From positions 17,760,001-17,824,000 of the forward strand of contig CM061098.1 of NCBI GenBank assembly GCA_030770545.1: 64,000 nucleotides of DNA. Direction: 5' to 3'. Each line of letters starts with the position of its first letter. Within the stretch, counting starts at the first letter, position 1. The stretch comes from Macropodus opercularis. Its lineage: Eukaryota > Chordata > Actinopteri > Anabantiformes > Osphronemidae. The position numbers were made by a program, and so were the translations under genes. The notes under the pieces are model-generated. The model was not told where the DNA came from, searched no databases, and saw only the letters and a list, made by a program, of their open reading frames with translations. Below, piece by piece: positions 36,473-46,913 of the stretch.

Positions 36473-39400
36473 ATGTTTAACGTCGTTCTTCGCTCCGTTT
36501 TCCTGGTGTTATCTTGCCTCGTGCAAGGTAAGAAATCACGTTTTTACTAATGTTTAGCTTATTTGTTTGAAACCTAACTGCTAACGTACTGTAGCGGTAG
36601 GCGTTGGAGTGGAAGCTAAACCATCCCAAGTTAAGTCTGTGGAGATTCTCATTCATCCAGGTGAAGTTGTTTGAAGGTTGAATCATGGCAACTGGACTTC
36701 TTCTATTTCGTAGAAACGTTTCACCACGTTGGTGATATTTTACAGTAGGAGCACAAAGAGAGTAGTAGTATAAGGATGACCGTATACATGCAGTATACTG
36801 CATAAATGCATTTATTGCATAAACTTATAGCATTTTTTTGTTGTTGTACAACTTAAACACAATAAATAGTAAACTAATAACAAACAGGACATATTACTAG
36901 GATGCATTATATCTGCTAGCAAACTGCAAAACTATTCGTCTACTCTTCTAATTTATAAATTCTTTTGTTTGAACAGGTAATTAATGTTAATTTTTTCTGA
37001 CTGTCTTTCTGGCTGCTGCTGTGACACCAGAATTTCCCCACTGCAGGATAAATAAAGTATCTATCTAATCTATCTAATCTATCTAATCTATCTAATCTAT
37101 CTATCTATCTAAAAAGTAAAGGATAAAAGACACTAGTTTTAAGAACAATGTTGTTTGGGACAGAGAAACCTGATATGTAGTATCTCCAGACAAGTCAGGA
37201 ACATTCAATTCAATTCAATTCAACTCAACATCAGTTATCTCAAGGCACTTTACAAGTAAGGTTTTAAGACCTTACACAACTAAACCCAACAAATCCCACA
37301 TAGAGCAGCTTTTAATTGTAGCCAATCAATAAATTGTACATTTAAATAGCAACAGTGGAAAAACTCCCTCTCTAACGAGGAAGAAACCTCCAGCAGACCC
37401 AGGATCAGTGTGGGCGGCCATCTGCCTTGACCGGTTGGGGAACAGGACAGTAGTAAATATGGTTCTATCTATGGAATGCGAGAAGTTTGTTAGCCAATGG
37501 ACTGGAATTTAGGAAATATATAGATGATTTGCCGTTCAGACCAGATGTGGTATGTGTTCAGGAAACATGGTTAAGACCACAGCTAGACTTCAGAATGGAT
37601 GGATATTCTTTGGTCAGATGTGACAGGAGGGACGGAGTTGGAGGAGGATGTGCAACGTTTATTAAAGAACATATTTAAGTTAGAGAGGTTAGCACAGGGG
37701 GTGAACAGGAATATGTGGTGGTGGAGATATGGACAGGTGAGGGAAAAATGGTAATAGTAAATTTTTATAATCCTTGTAGAAGATTAAGTCTGGAGGGATT
37801 AATGCACATTGAAGGTATGGGTGATAACAGGGTGTTGGTATGTGGGGACTTTAATGATCAAACAGACAAAAATGGTGAAGTTATAGAAGAATTGTTGGAG
37901 GAATTGCATATGGTTTGCTTAAATGATGGCAGGGGAACTAGGATAGATGTGCACACAGGGAGCACGTCAGTACTGGATCTAATGTTGGTGAGTAGAAACT
38001 TAGGTGGGAGAAACATCACTAGGTAGTGATCATTTTCGATTTTTCCGTAATTTAAGGCTGGAGAAAAATTAAAGGGAAAAGGAAACAACTGGGAAGTGGT
38101 TATTTAGTAGGGCAAGATGGGAATTGTTTACCTACATCTGAGAGAAATGTGCAAAATAGATCTAAATGATGATATTGAGGAGATTGACAAAAAAATCAAA
38201 AGAACAATAGTAGAGGCTGCCAATCAGTGTATTCCCAAGAGTAAAGGAAGAATGAAACGGAAAGCAGTTCCCTGGTGGACGGATGAGTGCAGCATTGCAG
38301 TTAAAGAAAGGATTAAAGCACTAAGAATATTAAAAAGAACTCATAACTGTTGTTTTAATGGAATATAAGAAAGCCCAAGCAGGAGTGAGGAAAACAATAC
38401 GAAGAGCGAAGAAGCAGAGTTGGCAGAGTTTTTGTAATAAGATAGGAAGAACAACTCCAGTTGGCGATGTTTGGGGAATGATTAGGAAAATGAGAGGAAT
38501 TAGGAAGGAGTATAAATACCCAGCTTTAAAGAGAGAAGAGGAAATAGCAATAACGGATAAGGATAAAGCAGGAATGATAGCAAAGGAACTTGTTGAAATT
38601 CATAGTTCTCACAATTTGACTAGAGAGGGTGTGAATGGAAGGCTGAGGACTAGAGCAGCTCACGATGGAGATCTAGGAAGACATACAGTAGACGATAGTG
38701 TCATGGATCTGCCATTCACAATGGTAGAAATGACCAGGTCATTAATAAAATCTGGAATGACATCTCCTGGAAAGGACGACATTTGTTATATAATGTTAAA
38801 ACATCCAGGGTCATTAGCATAGTGATGGGCAATACCACGAAATTTGGTATCGATTCGATACCAAGTAACTACAGGGCCAGTATACCGATACTTTTTGCAC
38901 CTTAAAGGCAAATCATCATTGCACAGTGTTGATTAATATCTTTATGGCAACATGAATAATGCTCATGAACAGAAATACTTGCTTAAATGCTAATAATAGA
39001 ATTACAATAAATTAGATCAATAAGTAAATTAAATTTAAATATGAAAAAAATACCTATTTTAAATTACAATAAATAAAAATGAAATTAATACAAAATATTT
39101 CTTTAATTGAAAGATCATAGTGCTCAAGTAGAACAAAACAAAACAGTAAATATTTAACAGTAAAACATCACGGGCTGTTTCCGCTGCATAGCTGGTGAGT
39201 GTGTGAGCACATGTTCATGTACCAGCAGCTTCGGCGCATAATTCTGTGGCTTTTAAAGCCGATTTTAACTGCGGATATTGTGTATGTCAACAACGTCTCT
39301 GCCGCACAGCTGGTCTGCGCATGTGCAGGTTCCAGCTGCTCTACGGTGCAGATTCTTTTTCACTACTGCCTACGTGGGATGATGTCAGTGTGATCAACCC

Positions 39401-39498
39401 AAACTACCTCAACGATCGAGGTATTGGGCAAACCTGACTTAGCTCATTGCATATTTGGGGAAGTAAAATAATGGTTCATTTCATTTTTAATATCTTAT

Positions 39499-39577
<79 letters not shown>

Positions 39578-42500
39578 CTAAAAACTATCAGAAGTGAAAA
39601 GTAATTGCACGTTTTTATTAGGAGTAGTATTGAGCGATACTTAAGAAAGTATCGACTCCAAAGTATCGGCCAGCGGGTATCGAAGTATCGATTCCAGAGA
39701 GTCGATATTCCCATCCCTACATTAGCATCTGTGAAACTCCTGGGTCTGTATAATAAAGTATGGGAGGAGGGGAAATTGCCTAGTGTTTGGAAGGAAGCAG
39801 TGATTATACCTATTAAGAAACCAGGGAAAAATCCATCACATCTGGGAAATTACAGGCCAATAGCACTAACATCACACCTATGTAAGATAATGGAAAGGAT
39901 GGTTACTGACAGACTGACCTATTATTTGGAAAAAAAAGGGGATTATTTCCCCTTACCAGAGTGGATTCAGAAGAGGCAGAGGCACCATGGACCCAATAAT
40001 ATGCCTTGAAAATGAAATCAGGAAAGCACAGGTAAATAAAGAATCAGTTATGGCTGTTTTCTTTGATGTAGAGAAAGCTTATAACCTGGTTTGGAAGGAG
40101 GGACTCATGATTAAGTTAAATACTATTGGTATTTCAGGAAGAACGTTTAATTGGGTAAGAGATTTCTTATTCAACAGATTTATCCAGGTTAGAGTTGGAA
40201 CAGCCATGTCGGCTAACTATTTAGTAGATAATGGTTCCCTCAGGGCAGCGTCATTAGTCCAGTACTGTTTTCCATCATGATAAATGATGTTTTTGCACAA
40301 GTGCCAGGTGATATAAGCCGATCCTTGTTTGCAGATGATGGAGTTCTGTGGAAAAGGGGGAAAAATATTACACACATTAAACAAAAAATACAAGAGGCAG
40401 TTAAGGTGGTGGAAGAGTGGTCATATTCGTGGGGATTTAAATTTTTAGTGGGAAAAACCAAAACGCTAATGTTTTCCAAGAAGAAGAAAGAAATCAAAGG
40501 TGTAGAGATACAGATGTATGGACAAATAATTGAACAGATAAAAACATTTAAGTTTTTGGGAATATGGTTCGACTCAAAACTAAATTGGAATGAATTGAAC
40601 TCGCTGTGAATTCAACAATTGTCAGTCTTCCAAAATGAAACTGACACAGGTTGTAGATTAAAGTCTCGGCTTTCATTTGATGTGGTGGCTTTTGTGATTA
40701 CGGTTACGGTTTCGCTGCAACAAGCCCGCGTAGCCTGCGGTGTTAGTCTGGGGCACTCTGTACCCAGAGGCTCCCGGTTCAAACCCCAGTTGAGGCAACG
40801 GTTTTCAGACTGATGTTTATTACCAAGCTTAGGGCCTAATAGACCTTCGCGCGCAGCCTATTTCAGCTGCTCAGATGGCCGAGCGGTTAGTCTGCTGCAC
40901 TGCAAAGCGGGAGATCCCGGTTTAAACCCCAGTGGAGGCAACTGAATTGAATTGAAAACCTGATATGTAGTCAAATGTCCAGTTACTACATGATTTAACT
41001 TTGAAATACATTCCCCACCGTACAGTCACTGTACATACTGAGCAGGAATGACATGTTCTATGTTTAGTTAGAGCTATGAGCTATGATCAGAATATGTGGA
41101 TTAATTTACAATTTCTTTATTAATAATTAATTGATGAGAAACCAGAGTTTTTACACAAAATACTCATCCATGGTCACTGACAACCTGTAAGAGTTGAAGG
41201 TAGAGATGCTCTTACATCCACAGGTGCTTTGCTCTATACCTCAGTTACTCCTTAGTGTAATATTATATATTACTAATATGTTCTAGTATGTAATGCTACT
41301 AATAACATTACTATTTATACAGTGACTTTTTATGCACCAATTTATTGCTTATACTGTACATCATTAACATCACTCCTAATAAATTATTTGTGTGTATATT
41401 TAACCAAATTCAAATTTAGTTGTACAACTTAAACACAATAAATAGTAAACTAATATCAAACAGGACATATTACTAGGATGCATTATATCTGCTAGCAAAA
41501 TTATTCATCTACTCTTCTAATTTATAAATTCTTTTGTCTGAACAGGTAAAAACTAAAGGATAAGACTAGTTTAAGAACAATGTTGTTTGGGACGGAGAAA
41601 CCTGATATGTAGTAAAATGTCCATTTGCTATATGATTTAACTCTGAAATAACTTCTCCTGACGACGGAGAGTCTATGTTCAGTAGAAATACCTTCTTTGT
41701 CTTATTTTTAATATTTATTGTGTCTCTACTGTGTTTGCAGGATCCAGAGCTGTGACTCCTGTGTTTGTCCTAAAGGGCAGTGATGTACAGCTGGACGTTA
41801 AGGAAACTGATGTTTCTAAAGATTTTGTATTTCTTCTATGGAAATTCAATGGAAGAGATAATGTAGCATCATTTTCACCTGGTGGAAAACCCAATGTCTT
41901 TAGTGATTATTCTGGAAGAGTTGAGTTAATGGCCAATTACTCTGTGAAGTTGAAGAACGTACAAGAGACAGACAGTGGAGTTTATGCTGCACGAGTTACA
42001 GTAGCTCAAGAAAAAATAGTGGCTAATTACAAAGTCACAGTTCAAGGTAGGTTTGCTACCATTCAAAACACTGATAGAGCACCTATTGTCATATCTTGTA
42101 TCTGTTGTCATATTTCATAGTTTTCCATCTTTCTCCCACTCAGCTCCAGTGTCTCCAGTTACTCTGACTGTGGACCCAGTGTCTAACAGCTCAGACTCCT
42201 GTAACCTCACTGTGACCTGCAGGACACTCGACTCTCACATCAGCAGCACTTTTACATGTGTCCATCAAACCTGCAGTGAAGATGGAGACAGATCAAATGT
42301 TACAACCTCTGGTGCTGTTCTCCATGTCTACCATGAGAATGACTCCATCAAGTGTAACCATAGCAACCAGGTCAGCTGGACCACAAACCAAGGAGCAACA
42401 AGGATACAGGATTTCTGTTATCAACGTAAGCTTGAAGACAAAAACATATACAGTAGTATTGCACAGATTAGATAATAGCTCAGTTAGAAAAAAACCCAGA

Positions 42501-43223
42501 ATTCAGTGAATTGTCAGTTGTAATTGAACCTCAATTAATAGTTTTCATTATGTTGCATGACCTCGGGTAGAAATGACCAATTTGGTTTTGTCCTTCTTTA
42601 CAGAACCCAAAGACGCGTGTCCTGTATATGTTGTTGTTCCTGTTGTCATCATTGTTGTTATAATTATTGCTGCGCTTTATCGAAAGAAAAGACAAAGTAA
42701 GTTCATATTTATTTGTTATAAAATTACAAGCTAACGTTTTAATTTATTTAGTCTTCATTACCTATAACATTTATTAAACTATCTTTAAAACTACCTTAAA
42801 TTTAACTTTAATCTTAACCTTTCGCTGTTAAAAGGCAAATAATGCACAATATCATTATCCATTTTATTATATTCAAAATTTTTACTGTATCCGTGTAATA
42901 TCTGTGTGACCTTTATATCACTGTTTTATTTACACATACATTTTTATAATCACCATCACAGGATAAAATAAGCCAACTAAATGTAGTTTGTCAAAAATAT
43001 TTACTGATATATATTTATATTTCACAACACTTCTTTAAATATGTCCTCTACATGTCACTAAGTTCTCAAAATAACCAGGCCTGCACTTTTAAAAATGATA
43101 GTTATGACACAGTGGAATTATTTATCACCGATTGTAATATATCACAGATCGTAGGAACACCTCTGGTTATGTGCTGTAATCATGTTATGACAAATAACCT
43201 TTTTTCTTGACCAACCAGCATAG
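36473..43223 (+). CDS. SLAM/CD2-family-like Ig receptor, copy 1 (tail truncated)
   Basis: Exons 36473-36527 (signal peptide MFNVVLRSVFLVLSCLVQG), 41741-42046 (V-type Ig domain), 42144-42425 (C2-type Ig domain) and 42604-42696 (transmembrane) join in phase. The next exon, from acceptor 43217-43218, opens with an in-frame TAG at 43221-43223, so the product is about 246 residues with a tail of only a few residues after RKKRQ. The V domain lacks the B/F-strand cysteines but keeps DSGVYAARV, as SLAM/CD2 V domains do. The C2 domain has the paired cysteines (CNLTVTC, FTCVHQTC, IKCNHSNQVSW). SLAM-family proteins signal between leukocytes. A Tyr motif (TEYAVPE, about 43244-43264) and an SIYAEV motif (about 43562) lie 3' of the stop. 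AATAAA is at 43825-43830. Exact family member is not determined. Confidence 0.75.
36647..36735. repeat. Single-arm copy of the hairpin MITE
   Basis: TCTCATTCATCCAGGTGAAG, CATGGCAACTGGACTTCTTC and ATTTCGTAGAAACG match one arm of the hairpin at 18851-18945 and its flank. It lies in intron 1 of SLAM-like copy 1. Confidence 0.5.
37067..37110. repeat. (ATCT)n microsatellite
   Basis: Repeated ATCT/ATCTA units begin after TAAATAAAGT in the copy 1 intron. Only simple repeat structure is seen. Confidence 0.7.
37204..37445 (-). mobile_element. L2 LINE 3' end, 5'-truncated, reverse orientation
   Basis: Starting with TTCAATTCAATTCAATTCAA, this is the reverse complement of the 3' end of the L2 copy at 53930-54175: GTTATCTCAAGGCACTTTAC, CTTACACAACTAAACCCAAC and GAAACCTCCAGCAGACCCAG all match. 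Only about 240 nt of the element remain. Confidence 0.8.
37446..40607 (+). mobile_element. Defective non-LTR retrotransposon (I/Jockey-like LINE)
   Basis: Pieces in frame order encode an AP-endonuclease (PDVVCVQETWLRPQ at about 37540, VCGDFNDQTDKNGE at about 37840) and then a reverse transcriptase (KPGKNPSHLGNYRPIALTSH at about 39820, AVFFDVEKAYNLVWKEG at about 40055, SLFADDG at about 40325, FKFLGIWFDSKLNW at about 40550). The reading frame changes several times and stops interrupt it, so it is inactive. A hAT-type MITE is inserted at 38820-39719. The clade call is by recollection of sequence wording and is uncertain. It lies sense-oriented in intron 1 of SLAM-like copy 1. Confidence 0.75.
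38820..39719. mobile_element. Non-autonomous hAT element inserted in the LINE
   Basis: The termini TAGTGATGGGCAAT and ...ATATTCCCATCCCTA are inverted repeats, bracketed by the 8-bp duplication CATTAGCA. Subterminal words repeat in both halves (GGTATCGATTCGATACC against GTATCGAAGTATCGATTC). A long (TA)n run lies at about 39500-39572. Removing it and one duplication rejoins the LINE coding sequence. Confidence 0.8.
40700..40955 (+). repeat. Two tRNA-like (SINE-type) sequences
   Basis: The second copy has an A-box-like TGGCCGAGCGGTTA (40876-40889) and a B-box-like GGTTTAAACCC (40919-40929). The first keeps a B box GGTTCAAACCC (40776-40786). Both end in CCCAGT(T/G)GAGGCAAC. The 5' end does not pair with the GGAGGCA 3' end, so these are not complete tRNA genes. 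A GAATTGAATTG tail after the second suggests a SINE using L2-type 3' machinery. Confidence 0.5.
41417..41650. repeat. Second copy of an intron segment (tandem duplication)
   Basis: TACAACTTAAACACAATAAA through ATTCTTTTGTCTGAACAGG, and on to GAGAAACCTGATATGTAGT, repeats 36844-37181 in the same orientation, with the continuation at 40972-41004. Both copies lie in intron 1 of SLAM-like copy 1, and the retroelement composite splits the first. Confidence 0.75.
42697..43217 (+). other. Intron of SLAM-like copy 1
   Basis: AT-rich intron between the transmembrane exon and the tail exon. I see no further exon or repeat of note. Confidence 0.6.
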
Positions 43224-43600
43224 AAAATATTCCACATGGAGAACACAGAGTATGCAGTTCCTGAGGTAAGTCTACTTCTTTTTTTAATATGACTCCCTCA
43301 AATGTAACAAAGGTGGAACAAATAAATGTTTTGTCCACTGGAAACTGTTGTACATCAGTCAACACTTGTATTATGATGCTTTTAGCTTTAGTTTGACATA
43401 TTTTATTTATTTTACCAGGTTCCTACTGATCAAACTCTGCAAAGGCTTTCAGTTAGTGATGATTCAAACCTTTCTCCAAACTCCACCTACTGCTTGGTTG
43501 GTTCTCACGCTGGACCCAGGAGTGGGTGGGATCTGCTGGTACTGGCCAAGCTCTGCCACAGAGCATCTACGCTGAGGTGAACCAGCCTGACTAACAGTCT
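43224..43600 (+). pseudogene. Remnant cytoplasmic-tail exons of SLAM-like copy 1
   Basis: Exon 43219-43265 and exon 43419 onwards contain tyrosine motifs (TEYAVPE; SIYAEVNQPD followed by TAA at 43592-43594). They lie after an in-frame TAG and are not in one frame with each other: the second motif is read in a different frame from STYCLVGSHAGP just upstream. Joining through the alternative acceptor CATAG also meets a stop (TGA in the same exon). These look like tail exons no longer translated. Confidence 0.5.
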
Positions 43601-43850
43601 GCCATCACCCCTGACTCTCACTCCATTCACTTCATCTTCTTCTGCTCCTTGTCTTCATCTCTCTTACTATTATACTTCAAAAAATGTAATCTGTGGTTGG
43701 ATCTTGGCTAAGTGCAGATGAATTACATGAATGTACAGTAAAATTTTGTGTATTAAGCCAAGTGACCAAACAAAGTGCTGTGAAAGTCTATAACAGGTGA
43801 AACTGAGTCTAACAGCATCGTGACAATAAACAGTTTCATGTTGTTTAAAC

Positions 43851-44398
43851 CAGTCATTCTTAACCATGGGGCCGCGGCCCATCCTTGGGCACTGGCCACC
43901 AGCTAGTGGGCCGCAAAAGAAATGTCAGTTCTGCGACTGTGGGCCGCAAGGGCTGCGGGACCACAATGCAGCTCCTCACCACTAGGTGTCAGTGAGGTGT
44001 CAGCCAGTTGTTAACATGCTCCAATTAGCAGCAGCAGAATAAGTCAGCTGCTAACTTTTGCGTGAAGATGGAGAAGTTTTTACAACGAACAAATGAAGGT
44101 GAAAATAGTGCCGACCTCTATACAAAGGCTAAATTTTTGCGCAAATACAAACCTGACTTCATAAAGTTTGGCTTTGTGAACGGAGGTAGCGAGGCAGAGA
44201 CTACACTTTTTAATTAATTGATTTTTTATTATTTTAAATGTATTTATTACTGCAGAATTGTATTTGTCAGAATTTCTCTAGTTTTTTCAAAAGTATATAT
44301 TTTTGAGATTAATAGTTAAGCAACTACCAGGTTCAGTGTTGTATGTGCAGGTTTACTTAGCACTTAGACCCCGAGGTCAAAAAGGTTAAGAACCCGTG
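43851..44398. mobile_element. Non-autonomous hAT element with perfect 8-bp duplication
   Basis: The 8-bp duplication GTTTAAAC flanks both ends (43843-43850, 44399-44406). The termini CAGTCATTCTTAACC and GGTTAAGAACCCGTG are imperfect inverted repeats. A GC-rich head (GGGGCCGCGGCCC) and a short transposase-like ORF sit inside. It inserted just downstream of the copy 1 poly(A) signal. Confidence 0.85.
44068..44217 (+). pseudogene. Remnant N-terminus of a hAT/ZBED-like transposase
   Basis: A 49-codon ORF begins MEKFLQRTNEGENS and contains KFLRKYKPDFIKFGFV, which resembles the N-terminal region of hAT-derived ZBED5/FAM200-like proteins. It then hits a stop in AT-rich DNA. The rest of the transposase is absent, so this is a fragment within the hAT element. 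Confidence 0.55.
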
Positions 44399-44406
44399 GT
44401 TTAAAC

Positions 44407-45239
44407 TTTGACTGTTTTCTTGGCTTTAATAGTGATTGTTTATTGGTTTCCAAGTGTTGTAGACGCTGTCATATTGTACCAAAGGCTAAAGCATTTTACT
44501 GGATGCTCTCTATGTTTTTTTTAGGGTGTGTGTGTGTGTGTGTAAAGCATGGTACAGCTGAGGCTTCCTGCCCACACCCATGTCTTGTCTCTACTGACAA
44601 CTCTTGTGAATAAAAAGCTGAACCAGGAGGAGCTCGGTGGAGTTGGCTGAGTTTGGGTGAAGTGGTAACACACTGAGATCACACCGAGCTCCCGTTGTAC
44701 AATGCAAGTAAAACTTTGAGCGACTCTTCTACATTATTTCACTGTTATTTAATCGTATCTCCAGGTGCAATCAGCGCTGTTGGTGATTTAAACCCAACAG
44801 TGCTAATATGAGTAGAGGCTTTTCCTTCTTGTTTCCCTCCATGAGATGCACATGATGGTCTTTAATGTGCAACGTTTGAATGTTCGAACTCCTGAAATTG
44901 TGACGAACAAAGTGCCTTTGAAAATAGGAAAGATAACAAATATGTAATTTTGAAAACTCTCTTAGGTTTATTGTTGCCCCAGAATAAGCAATTTTTTGTA
45001 TTATTTCAACATCTGGTTCTAATTAACACATTTGTTATTAAACCTGTTTGCTTTAGTTGCTTGTCTGTGCTCGTCCTTCCTGAATGCTGTGAATGCAAAA
45101 TGAAAACACAATAGAAAAACAGTTTCTCGTTTCATAAATGATCTTATGTTTCCTCTTATTTCAAGCAATGATTTCAAACCTTCTCAGGAGCAGCAAAGAA
45201 CATTAACATTCAACAACCTAAACATAATTAAAGAAAATC
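44407..45239. other. Spacer between the two convergent SLAM-like genes
   Basis: It contains a short (TG)n run at about 44526-44543 and no recognisable coding sequence. The minus-strand AATAAA at 45240-45245 marks the likely 3' end of copy 2. Confidence 0.6.
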
Positions 45240-45495
45240 TTTATTCATCAAAGAAAGACTTCACTGGTTTAAATGTGAATCACTGTAAAAGCTCTGAAGT
45301 ATAATCTTAACATATCAACGTACAACAACACAACATTACGTTTAGAAGTTAATTGTAAATAATCATATTCAGTTTAATCTTGACTCGATTGTTAATGTAA
45401 TTTCCACACTGGCAGCTGCATCTCTGAATGTGAAGCATCAACATGAGGTCTACCATACAGGGAATGTTCAAGGTTAAGAATGCGAGGGGTGGCTA

Positions 45496-46913
45496 TTAAC
45501 AGCAGGAAGACTCCTGGGTGAGTTTTCTCTTCTTGGTCGTCTCACAGAGGTGGACAGTGATAACAGCAGACATCATAATGATCAGGCCAACGGAGAACAC
45601 GACTGTCTTCACCAGGCAGAGAGAGAAACCAGCAACCTCCGACCCTGTAACTACACAAAACGTGTTTCATTATTAAACTGTCCAAGCAGATGCAAACTGA
45701 CACCACAGCAGGTGTAGAAGACAAAAATACTTAGTTACCGGTACGAAAAGCAATGCTACGCTATGTCAAGACATTACAGACCAAACCACCATCTGTGTGT
45801 TAAGGCGTTTGACTTTCCCACTTACCAGTATCTCTGGTAAATATTATGTCCAAAGTTGTACAGAAACAAATCAAAACCAACGATTTTAACCAATGTGTTT
45901 TTTAACTAACCAATAGTTTTGTTTTTTATCTTAGATTGATGACAGAAATCCTGTATCCTTGTTGTTCCTTGGTTTGTGGTCCAGCTGACCTGGTTGCTAT
46001 GGTTACACTTGATGGAGTCATTCTCATGGTAGACATGGAGAACAGCACCAGAGGTTGTAACATTTGATCTGTCTCCATCTTCACTGCAGGTTTGATGGAC
46101 ACATGTAAAAGTGCTGCTGATGTGAGAGTCGAGTGTCCTGCAGGTCACAGTGAGGTTACAGGAGTCTGAGCTGTTAGACACTGGGTCCACAGTCAGAGTA
46201 ACTGGAGACACTGGAGCTGAGTGGGAGAAAGATGGAAAACTATGAAATATGACAACAGATACAAGATATGACAATAGGTGCTCTATCAGTGTTTTGAATG
46301 GTAGCAAACCTACCTTGAACTGTGACTTTGTACTCAGCCAGTGTTTGGTCTTGAGCTACTGTAACTCGTGCAGCATAAACTCCACTGTCTGTCTCTTGTA
46401 CGTTCTTTAACTTCACAGAGTAATTGGCCATTAACTCAACTCTTCCAGAGTAATCACTAAAGACATTGGGTTTTCCACCAGGTGAAAATGATGCCAGACT
46501 GTCTCTTCCATTGAATTTCCATAGAAGAAATACAAAATCCATAGAAACATCAGTTTCCTTAACGTCCAGCTGTACATCACTGCCCTTTAGGACAAACACA
46601 GGAGTCACAGCTCTGGATCCTGCAAACACAGTAGAGACACAATAAATATTAAAAATAAGACGCAGAAGGCACAGTAACACAAAGCGCTAAATTATTCCTC
46701 ATTTTATCACATTGACCAAAAAATGTGTAAATTATGCAGAACATTACACAGTTGAAATTCATTCGCTGTGTGGACAGTAATGTAAAGACATTACATTCAA
46801 CAACAACATCAACTCTGCAAAAACACAAGCTACATGCAAGTTACTTAAACCAGTGTGGTCCTACCTGGTGCCTGCATGCAGACCAGTAGCACCAGTATGA
46901 CAAAGGCAGACAT
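45496..46913 (-). CDS. SLAM/CD2-family-like Ig receptor, copy 2
   Basis: Four exons join in phase: 46913-46865 (signal peptide MSAFVILVLLVCMQAPG), 46619-46314 (V-type Ig), 46216-45911 (C2-type Ig) and 45650-45496 (membrane exon and tail). They give 271 codons. The two Ig exons and the intron between them are nearly identical to copy 1; the V domain differs at a few places only (for example KDFVF/MDFVF, EKIVANYK/DQTLAEYK). The signal and membrane exons are unrelated to those of copy 1. The membrane segment (SLCLVKTVVFSVGLIIMMSA) is followed by a short basic tail ending KKRKLTQESSCC, with no tyrosine motif. The donor used by copy 1 is lost here; a GTTAGT donor further on adds SKIKNKTI. If that donor were not used, the ORF would stop two codons later, giving a soluble form. 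Confidence 0.8.

Noticed and set aside
40868..40945. Functional tRNA gene
   Set aside because: A- and B-box-like words are present, but the acceptor stem does not pair and the unit is in tandem with a decayed copy.
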